Both the position numbers and the translations under genes were made by a program. The notes beneath the pieces are model-generated. The model saw only the letters and a program-made list of their open reading frames with translations. It searched no databases and was not told where the DNA came from. A DNA stretch of 64,000 bases from Phymatolithon calcareum (lineage: Eukaryota; Rhodophyta; Florideophyceae; Hapalidiales): positions 62,001 to 126,000 of the forward strand of contig OZ345387.1 of assembly GCA_977006965.1 (NCBI GenBank), given 5' to 3'. Positions 1 to 12,454 of the stretch are shown here, piece by piece. Position 1 is the stretch's first letter, and each line of letters begins with the position of its first letter.

Positions 1-2619
1 ATCTTGCCTAGGTAAAATACGTGAAATAATACCTTTATTTCCATGTCGGCCAGCCATTTTATCACCTACTTGAATCTTTCTTTTTTGAGCAACATATATT
101 CGAATAATAGCATTAGTCCCTGGAGGCAAATCATCACCTTTCTGCCGAGTAAAAACTTTAATATTTACCACCCGTCCTTTAGCAGCATTCGGTAGTCTTA
201 ATGAAGTATCACGTACATCCCGAGCTTTCTCACCAAAAATAGCACGGAGCAATTTACCTTCTGGCAATTGATCTGATTCACCCTTTGGAGTGACTTTACC
301 TACCAAAACATCGCCAGATTCCACCCAAGAACCAATCGCAACTATTCCATTTTTATCTAATTGTGTAACAGAAGACTCACTTACATTAGGTATATCACGC
401 GTAACCTCTTCTGGACCCATTTTTGTTTGTCTACACTCTAGTTCATATCTTTCAATATGAATAGAAGTATATATATCTTCATAAACTAATCTTTCACTGA
501 TAAGAAAAGCATCTTCATAATTATATCCTTCCCAAGGCATATAGCAAACCAATATATTTTTACCCAATGCAATTTCACCATTCTCAGTCGATGCTCCGTC
601 TGCAATTACTTGACCGATAAGAATTTTTTCTCCTGGCCACACAATGGGATGCTGATTAATACAAGTATCTTGATTAGATCGATAATATTTTTTCAATCTA
701 TAATGTATAGTTTTCCCTTCTAAGTCCTGAATACCTATTTTAGTTGCTGAAACATAGCTAACAGTACCTTCTGTTCTACTAGTGACAACACTACCTGAAT
801 CTCTAGCAACTTTTGCTTCTAAACCGGTACCTACTATTGGCTTTTCTGGATATAATAATGGGACTGCTTGTCTTTGCATATTAGAGCCCATTAGGGCTCT
901 ATTGGCATCATTATGTTCTAAAAAAGGAATCAAAGATGTTGCTGCTGATATAACTTGGATAGGAGACACAGCAATATAGTCTATTTGATCAGGCGAAGTA
1001 GTAATAAACTCTTGCCGGTACCTTACAGGAATAATATTGCCTTGTATGTAATTAAATTTATCTAAAGATACATCTGCAGGAGCTATACGTAAGTCATCTT
1101 CCTCGTCAGCAGTCATATAGACTGGGGGGGTTTTTGTTAAAACTTGCCCAGATTCAACTTTATAAAAAGGGGTTTCAATAAAACCATACTGGTTGACAAT
1201 AGCATAAATACTTAAAGAGCCTATTAAACCTGCATTAGGTCCTTCAGGAGTTTCTACTGGGCAAATACGTCCATAATGACTAGGATGTAAATCACGAACA
1301 GCAAAACCAGCTCGATCCTTATTAAGCCCACCAGGACCTAACGCACTAATTCTTCTTTTATGAGTTAACTCTGATAGAGGATTAGTTTGGTCCATAAACT
1401 GAGATAGCTGGCTCGATCCAAAAAATTCACGAATGGATGCTATCAATGGTTTTGGATTGACTAAATTCGATAAACTAAGAGAATCTAAATCACAAATCAT
1501 CATTCTTTCACGAATAATTCTTTCCAATCGATTTAGGCCTACTCTAATCTGATTTTGCAATAATTCTCCTACAGAGCGCACACGACGATTACCTAAATGA
1601 TCAATATCATCAAAATTTCCAATATTTTGATCTTTTAAATTAATTAAATAATCAATAGCTGCTAGAATATCTTGAGGTGATAACACTCTAAAAGTATTCG
1701 GTATCTTCAGGTTAAGTTTTTTATTAATTTTATGCCTACCAACTTCACCTAAATCATAGCGCTTAGGATCAAAAAATCTAGCATACAGCATTTGTTGTGC
1801 TACAGAAACTGTTGCCGGTTCATTAGGTCTTAGCTTGCTATATACAATTAATAAAGCCTCTTCATCTGTAATATTTTCTATAGACGACTTACCTATTTCT
1901 TTATCAAGTTCTTTTTTTTCATATAATAATGAGGCATTCTTTAGAAATACATATTTCGTTAAACCTTTTTTAAGCTCTTCTGAGCTTATACCTATTGATC
2001 TTAAAAAAACATAAGCATTAACTTTATGAGTTTTATCAATCCTAACCCAAATTTGTCCTTTAGCATCTATTTCAAGCTTTAACCAAGATCCCCTATTAGA
2101 AATTAGACTTGCACTATAAATCTGCTTACTATTTTTATCTAATTCTTGTTTATAATATATGCCTGGGCTTCTAACAATTTGATTTATAATAACTCTCTCA
2201 GTGCCAGAGATTATAAAAGTTCCTCTATTAGTCATTAAAGGCAAATCACCAATAAAAACGGATCTTTTCTTATATTTTTTTTGCTTATGTTGATTATCTA
2301 GAAATTCTATATGCTGACCTTCAATATAATTATTAGGATCTAGTGATTCCATATCCTTTCGAGTTAGTTTAGAAGGAATATACATTTGTGCACTATAAGT
2401 CCGGTCACGACTTTTTGAACGCCGAACACTATACCTTGGAAATTTCAGCTTATATTCTTTCCCAAAAAATTCTAATTCTAATTTACCTGTAGGATCAGTT
2501 ATAGTTGGTAGAAAACTTAGAACTTCTCCCAATCCTTCAGATAAAAACTTTTTAAAGCTTATACGCTGAATTTCTGCAAGATCTGGAAACGATGAATGAA
2601 CTATTTCTTCAGATAACAT
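1..2619 (-). CDS. rpoB: RNA polymerase beta subunit, partial (3' end outside window)
   Basis: Beta subunit of the plastid-encoded bacterial-type RNA polymerase. The frame is open from ATG at 2619 to the window edge: 873 codons, beginning [20 protein letters not shown]. The rifampicin-region block [18 protein letters not shown] is encoded near 1,370-1,425, and the active-site motif [13 protein letters not shown] is encoded at about 20-60. Family members have roughly 1,050-1,150 residues, so about 200 C-terminal residues lie outside. It reads in the same direction as rps20, 121 nt upstream, and the two are probably co-transcribed; rpoC1 and rpoC2 would be expected beyond the edge. No frame break is seen. 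Confidence 0.98.
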   Translation of the reverse strand, partial: MLSEEIVHSSFPDLAEIQRISFKKFLSEGLGEVLSFLPTITDPTGKLELEFFGKEYKLKFPRYSVRRSKSRDRTYSAQMYIPSKLTRKDMESLDPNNYIEGQHIEFLDNQHKQKKYKKRSVFIGDLPLMTNRGTFIISGTERVIINQIVRSPGIYYKQELDKNSKQIYSASLISNRGSWLKLEIDAKGQIWVRIDKTHKVNAYVFLRSIGISSEELKKGLTKYVFLKNASLLYEKKELDKEIGKSSIENITDEEALLIVYSKLRPNEPATVSVAQQMLYARFFDPKRYDLGEVGRHKINKKLNLKIPNTFRVLSPQDILAAIDYLINLKDQNIGNFDDIDHLGNRRVRSVGELLQNQIRVGLNRLERIIRERMMICDLDSLSLSNLVNPKPLIASIREFFGSSQLSQFMDQTNPLSELTHKRRISALGPGGLNKDRAGFAVRDLHPSHYGRICPVETPEGPNAGLIGSLSIYAIVNQYGFIETPFYKVESGQVLTKTPPVYMTADEEDDLRIAPADVSLDKFNYIQGNIIPVRYRQEFITTSPDQIDYIAVSPIQVISAATSLIPFLEHNDANRALMGSNMQRQAVPLLYPEKPIVGTGLEAKVARDSGSVVTSRTEGTVSYVSATKIGIQDLEGKTIHYRLKKYYRSNQDTCINQHPIVWPGEKILIGQVIADGASTENGEIALGKNILVCYMPWEGYNYEDAFLISERLVYEDIYTSIHIERYELECRQTKMGPEEVTRDIPNVSESSVTQLDKNGIVAIGSWVESGDVLVGKVTPKGESDQLPEGKLLRAIFGEKARDVRDTSLRLPNAAKGRVVNIKVFTRQKGDDLPPGTNAIIRIYVAQKRKIQVGDKMAGRHGNKGIISRILPRQD

Positions 2620-2740
2620 TAATAACCTCAATAAAAATATTGAACACTAGAAGAGAACACTCTAAAGTGAATACACCTCAGTTGTTGACAGAATTCTAGA
2701 CAAATGAACAAAGAAAAAATATATTAAGTATTACAGCAAC

Positions 2741-3025
2741 TTAATGTTTAGCAATTTTTTTTAACTTTTTAGATAGCATAGCTTTCTTACGAGCGCCTTG
2801 ATTTTTTGGAATAATACCCTTTTTAACTGCTTTATCAATTCTACTATAAGATTCAGATAGATAATAATGCACTTGCGTTATATTACTATTACCTTTATGT
2901 AGTATAGATATGCTCTGCAATGTTTTTTTTATCATAGTTTTAATAGAAGACTTATATATTTTATTTCTTAGACTATTTCTTGAAGCAATTTGAACTCTTT
3001 TAACTGCAGATAAATTTTTAGACAT
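2741..3025 (-). CDS. rps20: 30S ribosomal protein S20
   Basis: A 94-residue basic protein starting MSKNLSAVKRVQIASRNSLR, the usual S20 N-terminal pattern (K..SA.KR...A..R...N). S20 is a primary binder of 16S rRNA. The length is normal for the family. It precedes rpoB on the same strand and is divergent from rpl33, so the roughly 150-nt space at 3026-3175 should hold promoters for both directions. Confidence 0.95.
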   Translation of the reverse strand: MSKNLSAVKRVQIASRNSLRNKIYKSSIKTMIKKTLQSISILHKGNSNITQVHYYLSESYSRIDKAVKKGIIPKNQGARKKAMLSKKLKKIAKH

Positions 3026-3105
3026 ATTATTAATGAAGACCTAATATAACAGATTAAATTGGATTATATCATTCCTAATGTATATCCACAATAGAAAAAT
3101 TTAGC

Positions 3106-3135
3106 TTGCTGATATAGTATAAAAAGTGTGATAAT
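3106..3135 (+). promoter_or_regulatory. candidate sigma70-type promoter for rpl33-rps18
   Basis: TTGCTG at 3106-3111 and GATAAT at 3130-3135 are 18 nt apart, about 40 nt before the rpl33 start. The match to TTGACA/TATAAT is fair. AT-rich plastid DNA gives many chance matches, so this is a suggestion based on position. Confidence 0.3.
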
Positions 3136-3175
3136 ATCTATACTGAATTAAATAATATATTTATTACTTATAAAA

Positions 3176-3373
3176 ATGGCAAAAAATAAAGGCGCTCGAA
3201 TAACCATTACTCTTGAATGTACTTGTAGAAATTCAGTTAATACAACTAAAAGAAGTGCTGGCATTTTTCGTTACACTAGTACAAAAAATAGAAGAAATAC
3301 TCCTAATCGTATTGAATTAAGAAAGTTTTGCCCCAAATGTAATTGTCATCAGATGTTCAAAGAAATCAAATAA
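3176..3373 (+). CDS. rpl33: 50S ribosomal protein L33
   Basis: A 65-residue protein starting [16 protein letters not shown], with the L33 signature (I.I.LECT.C, then [14 protein letters not shown]). The Cys-rich CPKC pair is kept. It is 12 nt before rps18 on the same strand, the common plastid rpl33-rps18 pair, and the two are probably one transcript. Confidence 0.97.
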   Translation: MAKNKGARITITLECTCRNSVNTTKRSAGIFRYTSTKNRRNTPNRIELRKFCPKCNCHQMFKEIK

Positions 3374-3385
3374 ACATAAAAAATT

Positions 3386-3595
3386 ATGACAATACATATA
3401 AAACAGAATCCAAGAATGAAACCAAATCAAATTTTAGATTATAAAGATATTGATCTACTAACTCAATACATTACAGAACAAGGCAAAATATTGCCAAAAA
3501 GAACTACTGGTCTTACTACTAAACAACAAAAAAGGTTAACAAAAAATATTAAAAGAGCTCGCATACTATCTTTATTACCTTTTCTGAATAAATAA
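3386..3595 (+). CDS. rps18: 30S ribosomal protein S18
   Basis: A 69-residue protein. The core IDYKDIDLL-like segment ([19 protein letters not shown]) and the RRTTGL-type motif ([14 protein letters not shown]) match S18. It ends LLPFLNK, as in many algal S18 proteins. Second gene of the rpl33-rps18 pair. A hairpin lies between its stop and the convergent end of infB. Confidence 0.97.
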   Translation: MTIHIKQNPRMKPNQILDYKDIDLLTQYITEQGKILPKRTTGLTTKQQKRLTKNIKRARILSLLPFLNK

Positions 3596-3616
3596 CTATT
3601 AATCAATTTTTCAATA

Positions 3617-3655
3617 TGTAAGATGAATAATTTATATTAGATTATTCATCTTGCA
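3617..3655. terminator. bidirectional hairpin between rps18 and infB
   Basis: AAGATGAATAAT (3620-3631) pairs with ATTATTCATCTT (3641-3652) across a 9-nt loop. A T.G and two further pairs extend the stem to about 15 bp. It lies between convergent stops, only 4 nt past the end of infB, so it probably ends or stabilises both transcripts. Confidence 0.75.
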
Positions 3656-3658
3656 TGC

Positions 3659-5893
3659 TTATAAAGTTTTTTCTAAAGGCCTAAGTATGTAAGCTTCAAT
3701 CCTATCAGAGAGTTGCCATAAATTATACTCTTTACACATCAATCCACACTCGTTACTAGCAAATACTTCTTCTACATCTTCTTTTACTCTTTTCAAAGAA
3801 TCTAACAACCCATTATAGACGATTTGATTCTTTCTTATTACACTAATATATTCATTTCTTTTTAATTTACCATCTAAAACAAAGCAGCCTGCAACTACTC
3901 CTTTATTAATAAAGAAAAGACTTCTTACTTCTGCATGACCCAAAACTTCCTTTACATACTCAATCTCTACAAAAGTCAACATATAATCTTTAACATAATC
4001 TACTAAATCATAAATGACATTAAATTGTCTGACAATAATGCCTCCATTTTCTGCGTTACTCAAAATATTAGATGGTACATTCGTATTAAAGGCTAAGATA
4101 ATTGAATTACTTGTAGAGGCTAATTGAATATCTTTTAAGGAAATTTCTCCAGAGCTTGCTGAAAGAATATTTATCTGGACTTTCTCTTGGGATATTTTAG
4201 AAAAAGCATTCATAATAGGATCAATAGAACCTTGTAGATCAGTTTTAATAATAATATTAACTTGTTTAACAACACATTTACTACCATTTGTACTCATAGC
4301 TTCTAAAGCTATTCTAGTATTTAATGAATTTGAAGTGGTCTTTAATGCAATATAACTGGAAGATTGTAACTTTGCTATTTTCTCATCCTGCACTACTTCA
4401 AATAGCAAACCAATTTCTGGCACCGAAGGAAAACCTAATACTTCAGCCAATGCTGTTGACTTTATAGATACAACTTTACAGTTATTGCTATCAGTAATCG
4501 CTTTAACTTTTCCATAATTACTACCGGTAACCATAATATTTCCAATACAAAGTGTTCCATTTTGGATCAATATTTTAGCAACAGGTCCTCTTTGTTTATC
4601 TAAATAGGCTTCAAGTATAATACCTTCTGCAAGTTGAGAAGGATCTGATTTTAAATTTTGAGTCTCAGATAAGCTAAATAAAGCTGATAGTAAAAGACTA
4701 ATATTTTCACCCGTTGTAGCACTTACAGCAATCATCGGCACTGATCCGCCAGTATCTTGACTATTAATATTAAAAGCTAATAATTGTTTTTTTACTTTAT
4801 CAATATTAGATTCAATTTTATCTATCTTATTAATTGCCACAATAAAAGGTAATTTTCTTTTTTGTATATGCTCAATAGCTTCAATAGTTTGAGGCTTTAA
4901 CCCGTCGTCTGCCGATACAACTAGAATTGCCAAGTCTGTAATTTCAGCACCTCTCTTTCTCATACTAATAAAAGCTTCATGACCAGGTGTATCAAGGAAA
5001 ATAAATTTTTTAGTCTTCTGATTATCATCTAAGAGAATTTCATATGATCCTATTGCTTGTGTAATATTACCAGCCTCTTTATCTACTTGATTACTTTTTC
5101 TGATAGCATTTAATAAAGTAGTTTTACCATGATCTACATGGCCAAATAGAGTAACTACTGGGGATCTTGTTTCACCTTTAGTTTGTGTATGCTTATCACT
5201 TTTGAAAACATTAGGCTTATTTTTTTCTTGTAAAACTATAAAAGAATAATGCTCTGCAATTAAAGTAGATATTGATAGATCTAATGACTGATTAATAGTT
5301 ACTGAAATACCTTGTAAAAAAAGCCATTTTATAATTTCAGTACTTGGAATATTCAATTTTTCAGCCAACTCTTGAACTGTTAATAGATCACCAAGATAAA
5401 TTTGTTTAGAATAATTAACTGGCAGAATTGTTTTAGTGTTAACAATATTAGATTCAAGACTATAGCTATCAATAATTTTATGTTTATTATTTTTTTTACT
5501 TTTAGGGTTTTTAGGAGGACGTATAAAAGGCAATGATCTTATTGCATTTAATTCTAAATCTTCCACTGTATCAGAAAAATCTTTATCTAAATGAATCTTA
5601 CTCCGAACTTTTTTCTTTTGTTTGAGCTTATTTTTCTTACCTTCAATAGTTTCTAAAGTCTTAAAACTTGACTTATTCTTTTTTTCGTTTTTTAAATTAT
5701 ATGAAGGATTAAGAATATCTGGTATTTCTATTTCTAAATTATTGCTAGAATCTTCTATTGTATCATACAATAACTTCGGATTTTTTAAATACAATATAGA
5801 TTCATGCTTACTAGAAGATAAACACATATTAGAAAATATACTAAATACTAAAGACATGATAGGGTAATAGTTGTTTATTATTTTTTGCGGCAT
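3659..5893 (-). CDS. infB: translation initiation factor IF-2
   Basis: GTPase that brings initiator tRNA to the 30S subunit. 744 residues from the first ATG. The N-terminal third is Lys/Ser-rich and poorly conserved. It is followed by the IF-2 N domain (VQELAEKLNIPSTEIIKWLF) and the GTPase: G1 [10 protein letters not shown]3 DTPGHEAF, G4 NKID. The C-terminal beta-barrel domains end in an IE.YILRPLEKTL-like tail. The start is uncertain: ATGs at 5857 and 5827 are also in frame, and the segment resembling other red algal IF-2 starts (LYLKNPKL) comes after all three. Convergent with rps18. Confidence 0.97.
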   Translation of the reverse strand: MPQKIINNYYPIMSLVFSIFSNMCLSSSKHESILYLKNPKLLYDTIEDSSNNLEIEIPDILNPSYNLKNEKKNKSSFKTLETIEGKKNKLKQKKKVRSKIHLDKDFSDTVEDLELNAIRSLPFIRPPKNPKSKKNNKHKIIDSYSLESNIVNTKTILPVNYSKQIYLGDLLTVQELAEKLNIPSTEIIKWLFLQGISVTINQSLDLSISTLIAEHYSFIVLQEKNKPNVFKSDKHTQTKGETRSPVVTLFGHVDHGKTTLLNAIRKSNQVDKEAGNITQAIGSYEILLDDNQKTKKFIFLDTPGHEAFISMRKRGAEITDLAILVVSADDGLKPQTIEAIEHIQKRKLPFIVAINKIDKIESNIDKVKKQLLAFNINSQDTGGSVPMIAVSATTGENISLLLSALFSLSETQNLKSDPSQLAEGIILEAYLDKQRGPVAKILIQNGTLCIGNIMVTGSNYGKVKAITDSNNCKVVSIKSTALAEVLGFPSVPEIGLLFEVVQDEKIAKLQSSSYIALKTTSNSLNTRIALEAMSTNGSKCVVKQVNIIIKTDLQGSIDPIMNAFSKISQEKVQINILSASSGEISLKDIQLASTSNSIILAFNTNVPSNILSNAENGGIIVRQFNVIYDLVDYVKDYMLTFVEIEYVKEVLGHAEVRSLFFINKGVVAGCFVLDGKLKRNEYISVIRKNQIVYNGLLDSLKRVKEDVEEVFASNECGLMCKEYNLWQLSDRIEAYILRPLEKTL

Positions 5894-6049
5894 ACAAATT
5901 TGATAACAAAATAGGTAAATAGGTTTTTAAAAATTTACTAAACATGGGAATATATTATAATTATACTAATATATAAAACAGCAATTCATCAATTTAACTT
6001 AATTCTAAGAACAGTTTAAGAATAAAAAAGATAAAATTAAGGAACAAAT

Positions 6050-6568
6050 ATGCCACGCTCTCAAAAAAACGATAATTTCATTGACAAGACTTTTACAGTA
6101 TTAGCAGATATTGTACTTAAAGTTTTACCTACAAGTAAGGAAGAAAAAAAGGCTTTCTGCTATTATCGTGACGGTATGTCAGCTCAATCAGAAGGTGAAT
6201 ACGCTGAGGCATTAGAGAATTACTATGAAGCTCTTAAATTAGAAGAAGACCCTTATGATAGATCATACATACTGTATAATATTGGATTAATTTACGCAAG
6301 TAATGGACAACACATTAAAGCTTTAGAATATTATCACCAAGCTTTAGAATTAAATGATCATTTACCACAAGCACTAAATAATATAGCTGTTATATATCAT
6401 TATCAAGGCTTAAAGGCTTCTAAGCAATCGAAATTCGATATTTCAAAGTCACTGTTTGATAAAGCAGCTGACTATTGGATACAAGCTATTTACCTAGCAC
6501 CAAATAATTATATTGAAGCACAAAATTGGCTTAAAACGACTGGCAGATTATCTAATTATAAGATTTAA
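6050..6568 (+). CDS. ycf3: photosystem I assembly protein Ycf3
   Basis: 172 residues starting [20 protein letters not shown], the conserved Ycf3 N-terminus. Three tetratricopeptide repeats are visible (about residues 40-150: [55 protein letters not shown]). Ycf3 is a thylakoid-associated chaperone that helps assemble PsaA/PsaB. Unlike the land-plant gene, it has no intron here. Length is normal. Confidence 0.98.
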   Translation: MPRSQKNDNFIDKTFTVLADIVLKVLPTSKEEKKAFCYYRDGMSAQSEGEYAEALENYYEALKLEEDPYDRSYILYNIGLIYASNGQHIKALEYYHQALELNDHLPQALNNIAVIYHYQGLKASKQSKFDISKSLFDKAADYWIQAIYLAPNNYIEAQNWLKTTGRLSNYKI

Positions 6569-6666
6569 TAAGAAATATTATATTAGCTAATTTCAATTAC
6601 AATATAAATAGTACTACCAACTTTAAGAAATTTAGTCTATTAACCATCTATAAATTTATTATATAA

Positions 6667-8094
<1,428 letters not shown>

Positions 8095-8107
8095 AGGAAC
8101 TAAATTT

Positions 8108-8512
8108 ATGACATTGAAAATACGTGTCATCGCTCCCGATAGAACTGTATGGAATGCGGATGCTGAGGAAGTGATTTTACCTAGTAGTACAGGGCAATTA
8201 GGAATATTAACAGGGCATATACCACTTTTAACTGCTTTAGATATTGGCGTAATGAGAGTAAGAATAGAAAAAGATTGGATACCAATCGTACTTTTGGGAG
8301 GTTTTGCTGAAGTTGAGGATAATATAATTACTATTCTTGTAAATGGAGCTGAAGAAGCTTCAGAAATAAATATCGAAACAGCAAAATCCAATTTAGAAGC
8401 AGCTATACTAATGCTTGCTGAAGCAGAAACTAATAAAGAAAAGATAGAAGCCACTCAAAAAATTAGAAAAGCTAGAGCTAGAGTACAAGCCGTAACAGTA
8501 ATTAATAACTAA
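8108..8512 (+). CDS. atpE: ATP synthase CF1 epsilon subunit
   Basis: 134 residues starting MTLKIRVIAPDRTVW, with the epsilon-subunit beta-sandwich motif LPSSTGQLGILTGHIPLLTAL and a C-terminal helical pair rich in Ala/Glu/Lys. It couples and inhibits ATP hydrolysis in CF1. It follows atpB by 13 nt, and a hairpin follows its stop. Confidence 0.98.
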   Translation: MTLKIRVIAPDRTVWNADAEEVILPSSTGQLGILTGHIPLLTALDIGVMRVRIEKDWIPIVLLGGFAEVEDNIITILVNGAEEASEINIETAKSNLEAAILMLAEAETNKEKIEATQKIRKARARVQAVTVINN

Positions 8513-8526
8513 AAATAAATTGAAAT

Positions 8527-8557
8527 AAAAAACTAGACTTTTAAAATCTAGTTTTTT
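8527..8557. terminator. bidirectional hairpin between atpE and apcB
   Basis: AAAAAACTAGA (8527-8537) pairs perfectly with TCTAGTTTTTT (8547-8557) over a 9-nt loop. The stem carries A-tracts and T-tracts on its flanks, so it looks like an intrinsic terminator read from either side. It lies between convergent genes. Confidence 0.75.
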
Positions 8558-8573
8558 AACTATTAGAGATTAT

Positions 8574-9059
8574 TTAACTTAAACCTGAGCAAATATAATC
8601 GAAATAAAGAGCCATTTCCTGGCCTGCATCTGAACCTACTAATGCAGTAGTTACTTCTTTCATTGCTTGTATTGCTTGTATTGTAGCACCAATAGGAACA
8701 CCCAGTGAGTTATAAGTCTCTTTTAAACCATTAAGAACTCTTTCATCCAAAATAGATGGGTCTCCAGCAAGCATACCGTACGTAGCATAACGCAAATAAT
8801 AATCTAAATCACGAATACATGCTGCATATCTTCGTGTTGTGTACATATTACCACCGGGACGCGTGATATCCGAATATAATAAAGATTTTGCTACAGATTC
8901 TTTAATAATAACAGCAGCATTAGCTGCAATCGTAGCTGCAGCACGAACTCTCAATTCACCTGTTTGAAAATAACCTCTTAACTTTTCGACAGAATTATTA
9001 TCTAAATATTTCCCTTGTACATCAGCAGCATTAATGACAGAAGTAATAGCGTCTTGCAT
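8574..9059 (-). CDS. apcB: allophycocyanin beta subunit
   Basis: 161 residues. A phycobiliprotein of the phycobilisome core: Cys81 ([12 protein letters not shown]) is the phycocyanobilin attachment site, and Asn71 (RPGGN) is the residue methylated in beta subunits. Length is exact for the family. It follows apcA by 59 nt on the same strand, the conserved apcA-apcB operon. Confidence 0.99.
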   Translation of the reverse strand: MQDAITSVINAADVQGKYLDNNSVEKLRGYFQTGELRVRAAATIAANAAVIIKESVAKSLLYSDITRPGGNMYTTRRYAACIRDLDYYLRYATYGMLAGDPSILDERVLNGLKETYNSLGVPIGATIQAIQAMKEVTTALVGSDAGQEMALYFDYICSGLS

Positions 9060-9118
9060 AATATTTAATTTCCTTACTATATAAAATAATACAAAATTTA
9101 TACACTCAAAGTATATAC

Positions 9119-9604
9119 TTATTGCATGGCACCTAACGTATAATCAAAATAGAAACCCGCTTCTGCAGAATCTTCACCCGATAATAAAGAACACGCAAGC
9201 ATTTTCATAGAACGTACACCTTCAGCAACACCGGAAATTGGAGTACCCAGAGAGTTGTACATTTCTTTAACTCCTACTAAACCAATCTCTTCAATCGGTG
9301 TTACATCACCTGCCACAATACCATAAGTAACTAATCTTAGATAATAATCTAAATCACGCAAACATGTTGCAGTCATTTCTTCACCATAAGCATTTCCTCC
9401 TGGAGAAACCACATCCGGTCTCTTTTGAAATAATTGTTGACCTCCTTGCTTAACAATACGCTCTCTATTATCAGTTAAAATTTGTGCTATACGTAAACGT
9501 CGCTGACCCGATAGAACAAAACTTTTAATTCTGTCTAATTCGCCAGGACTTAGATATCTTGCTTCAGCATCTGCATTCACAATTGATTTTGTAACAATAC
9601 TCAT
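9119..9604 (-). CDS. apcA: allophycocyanin alpha subunit
   Basis: 161 residues starting [20 protein letters not shown]. Cys81 in the block [16 protein letters not shown] is the bilin site. It pairs with ApcB to form the trimer of the phycobilisome core. It lies 198 nt downstream of apcE on the same strand, in the apcE-apcA-apcB order seen in red algae and many cyanobacteria. Confidence 0.99.
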   Translation of the reverse strand: MSIVTKSIVNADAEARYLSPGELDRIKSFVLSGQRRLRIAQILTDNRERIVKQGGQQLFQKRPDVVSPGGNAYGEEMTATCLRDLDYYLRLVTYGIVAGDVTPIEEIGLVGVKEMYNSLGTPISGVAEGVRSMKMLACSLLSGEDSAEAGFYFDYTLGAMQ

Positions 9605-9802
9605 AAATAAAACTCCTCATGCTTTTTTTGTAAATTCAAGCTACTTTACTAAGATAATAAATTATGAATAAAATATTACTGAACAAACTTATTAATTTAT
9701 TATTACTTGCTTGGATCTTATTGCTATTTATATTATATGACCAAAAAAGATAAATGACAAAAATTATTAGCTCAATACAAAAACAATAAAGATTAAATAA
9801 TT

Positions 9803-12454
9803 CTAATTGCTAAAACTTGGTACAACAATACTCTTATTTTGCTTAGTTAAACTATTATAAAGTTTGTCAGTATTTGGAAAATTTGCTGCGGGCAGTGTAG
9901 GAAAACGGCGATAAGGTACAGTGAAATCACCAAAAACTGAAATATATTCTTTACTATTAACCAATAAAGTAATAAAAGGTTGTAAACCCTGGGAAGCAAG
10001 AATTTGGTTATAAAATCTAATCTCTTCTTGATTATTTGGAGCTCGACCCAAGAAATGCTTAGTACCTAATTCAATTACTTTTGTATTAGGATAAGGCTGA
10101 TAAAACTCTTTACAATATAAATTCGATGAACCCAACTTTTCAATTAATTGCCTTACAGTAATTTCTCCGGATAAAAATACCTTATCTAAAGAAACAAACT
10201 CCGAAGTAAGACTAAAAGGGCTTATATCTCTCTCAAAAACCTGACGATATGCTGCTCGTAATACCTGTTCTAAACGTAACTTACTAGATTTTTTTTCATA
10301 TTGGAAAACAACATGTTGATCTCGTTTAGAAGTTACACCTTGATAGATTCTTTTTTGAACACCATATACACTTCTATTTTCTGTAGGCTTACCTAAAGCG
10401 ATAAACTGATCAGAAGACATAAGGACTGATTCATCTTTTAATTTAAACTTATTAATACCAGGTCTTAAAATTCTTGCAGACAGTCCTAATGGAGTAGTAT
10501 ATCTCTCATAAGGTACTATAGTATTACCAAATGTTTCTATATATTCAGCACTATCTATTATAGAATCTATAAATGCATAGTACCCTTCCTTATAAGCAAT
10601 ATCAAAATATTGATTTATCTCTTGTCTACCATAAGTAGGTCTCCCTAGTAATCTATTATGTATATACTCTATTGCCTTACATACATAAAAAGGTTGCCAA
10701 TACAATGATCTAAAAATCAATGATTTTGATAGCTGTCGTATAAATTCACGTACAGAAATCTTGTTATCTTTTAATTGACTTTCTACTTTCTTCAAGTAAA
10801 TTAATTCTTCTTGATAAACAGCACGACCAAAAACTCTCAAGTAAGAAGCTCGAATAACAGAATCCAATGAAGATTCAATATTATTTATATCAATAGATTT
10901 AGATGTATTAACATCCGGATTAAGCTTAAAAACCTTAACACCAAGTGAATTAGTTATTTTAGAGCGTAAATTTGGACTGCTGATTTGACTATAAATCCCG
11001 GGTCCACGTCTAATTAATATTCTTCTTGTATCTTTACCAAAAGGTGCCGATTTCTTACGTAAAAAGACCCTATTTTTAGGAAAAATAGCTCCAAATTGGA
11101 TAGCTAATGGATCATTACTAATGCCATAAGGATGCTGGTCTGGTAAAGTTCGCTTATAATCACTAAATAATGTTATAAATTGAGGAATTTTTCTGAAAGG
11201 AGCACTAAAATTCAAAAGATCAATTTGAGGACCCCAATTACGACACTCTTGAGCTTCTTCTCCTAGTGACCTACAGTAAGGTACTGTTTCTTCACCAAAA
11301 TAATCGGCATACTCAGAGGAATTTACTAAAGTATCAACTAAACCATCTAAACCTCTAGAAGATAAAACAGCAAAATACTTTTGAAATTCCTTTAAAGAAC
11401 TAGGACCTCGACCTAAAAAATGACGAAAAGCCAATTCTAATACTCTACTATTAACAAAAGGTTCAAAGAAATCTTTTTTATATAAATAAGACTTTCCGAG
11501 ACCACGAATAAATTCCTTAATAGACAAACGTCCTGTTTTAACTTGCGATTCTAAATCTGATATAGATAAATTATAGGCTTTTGAGATATCCCTTTGAAAA
11601 ATCTGCCTATAACAAGCTCTAATTACATTATTTTTTTCATCTATTGATAAAGATGATTTCATAATAAATCTTTGCACCGAAATACCGGCTTTAGAATAAG
11701 TTTGAGGTAAACGCAGACCTTGCAGATCTGTTGAATTCCTTCTTCTTAGTTTATCAGTTAATGAAGATGCTTCAAATGCAGATATAATAACATTAAAATA
11801 CTGACGAGTTAGTTCTTGCCCCTCTATGTCCTGATTAAAAATCATTAGGGCAATCTTTCTCATTTCTCTTAGTGCAACTATTGCTGCTGCACTAGAACAG
11901 GCATTTTCAATTAAATCACGAAGCCCACGAATATTTACTATTAAAATATTAGGATCACCAGCTATTATTGCATAAGTTAAATAACGCAGAAACCAATCTA
12001 AATCACGGAGTGATTTTCTCATACGACTTGAGCCATAACGAACAACATTAATTGGCTTAAATCCTGGAGGAACACCTTCTCCAGCTGAAAAAGCATTCTG
12101 TAAACCACTAAATATATTATCTTGAGTATCACCAGATAATTGCTGAGTGATTTGTTTATTAAAATCACTCTCCAATAAAAAAGATGCCTGAGGTCTTTCC
12201 AAATAAGAAATTGCAGAACCTCCTACAAAGATTTTATCTGCTGCTTTTGAAACCAGAATATTTGCATTTTTAGCCAATAAATCAGCAACTTCCAAACGCT
12301 TAATTCCAGAATTTAAAAATGCTACCAACTCGTTTAATTCACCTAACTGCAAAAATCTATCCTGTTGTTCTGCCTGAGCAATAGTCGAGATTGATACTGT
12401 TCGGTAAAGTTGTGGTTTTGTGATTGGACTTCCACCACTTGCTTTAACACTCAT
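9803..12454 (-). CDS. apcE: phycobilisome core-membrane linker (L-CM)
   Basis: Anchors the phycobilisome to the thylakoid and passes energy to the photosystems. The start is set at the ATG at 12454: it gives the family N-terminus MSVKASGGSP, and GAAGGAGATG lies just before it as a Shine-Dalgarno site. The frame also extends upstream to a GTG at 12490. 883 residues: an N-terminal phycobilin domain (about 20-240, interrupted by the usual loop) with Cys186 (ENACSSAA) as the bilin site, then three linker repeats at about 277-410, 532-670 and 730-860 (each with an [VI][IL]RA.YR.[IV]F.R motif). Three repeats suit a three-cylinder-type core, as in many red algae. Confidence 0.98.
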   Translation of the reverse strand: MSVKASGGSPITKPQLYRTVSISTIAQAEQQDRFLQLGELNELVAFLNSGIKRLEVADLLAKNANILVSKAADKIFVGGSAISYLERPQASFLLESDFNKQITQQLSGDTQDNIFSGLQNAFSAGEGVPPGFKPINVVRYGSSRMRKSLRDLDWFLRYLTYAIIAGDPNILIVNIRGLRDLIENACSSAAAIVALREMRKIALMIFNQDIEGQELTRQYFNVIISAFEASSLTDKLRRRNSTDLQGLRLPQTYSKAGISVQRFIMKSSLSIDEKNNVIRACYRQIFQRDISKAYNLSISDLESQVKTGRLSIKEFIRGLGKSYLYKKDFFEPFVNSRVLELAFRHFLGRGPSSLKEFQKYFAVLSSRGLDGLVDTLVNSSEYADYFGEETVPYCRSLGEEAQECRNWGPQIDLLNFSAPFRKIPQFITLFSDYKRTLPDQHPYGISNDPLAIQFGAIFPKNRVFLRKKSAPFGKDTRRILIRRGPGIYSQISSPNLRSKITNSLGVKVFKLNPDVNTSKSIDINNIESSLDSVIRASYLRVFGRAVYQEELIYLKKVESQLKDNKISVREFIRQLSKSLIFRSLYWQPFYVCKAIEYIHNRLLGRPTYGRQEINQYFDIAYKEGYYAFIDSIIDSAEYIETFGNTIVPYERYTTPLGLSARILRPGINKFKLKDESVLMSSDQFIALGKPTENRSVYGVQKRIYQGVTSKRDQHVVFQYEKKSSKLRLEQVLRAAYRQVFERDISPFSLTSEFVSLDKVFLSGEITVRQLIEKLGSSNLYCKEFYQPYPNTKVIELGTKHFLGRAPNNQEEIRFYNQILASQGLQPFITLLVNSKEYISVFGDFTVPYRRFPTLPAANFPNTDKLYNSLTKQNKSIVVPSFSN

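Noticed and set aside
782-979. A plus-strand 65-codon frame near the window start
   Set aside because: It lies opposite rpoB, whose frame is open and conserved across the whole region.
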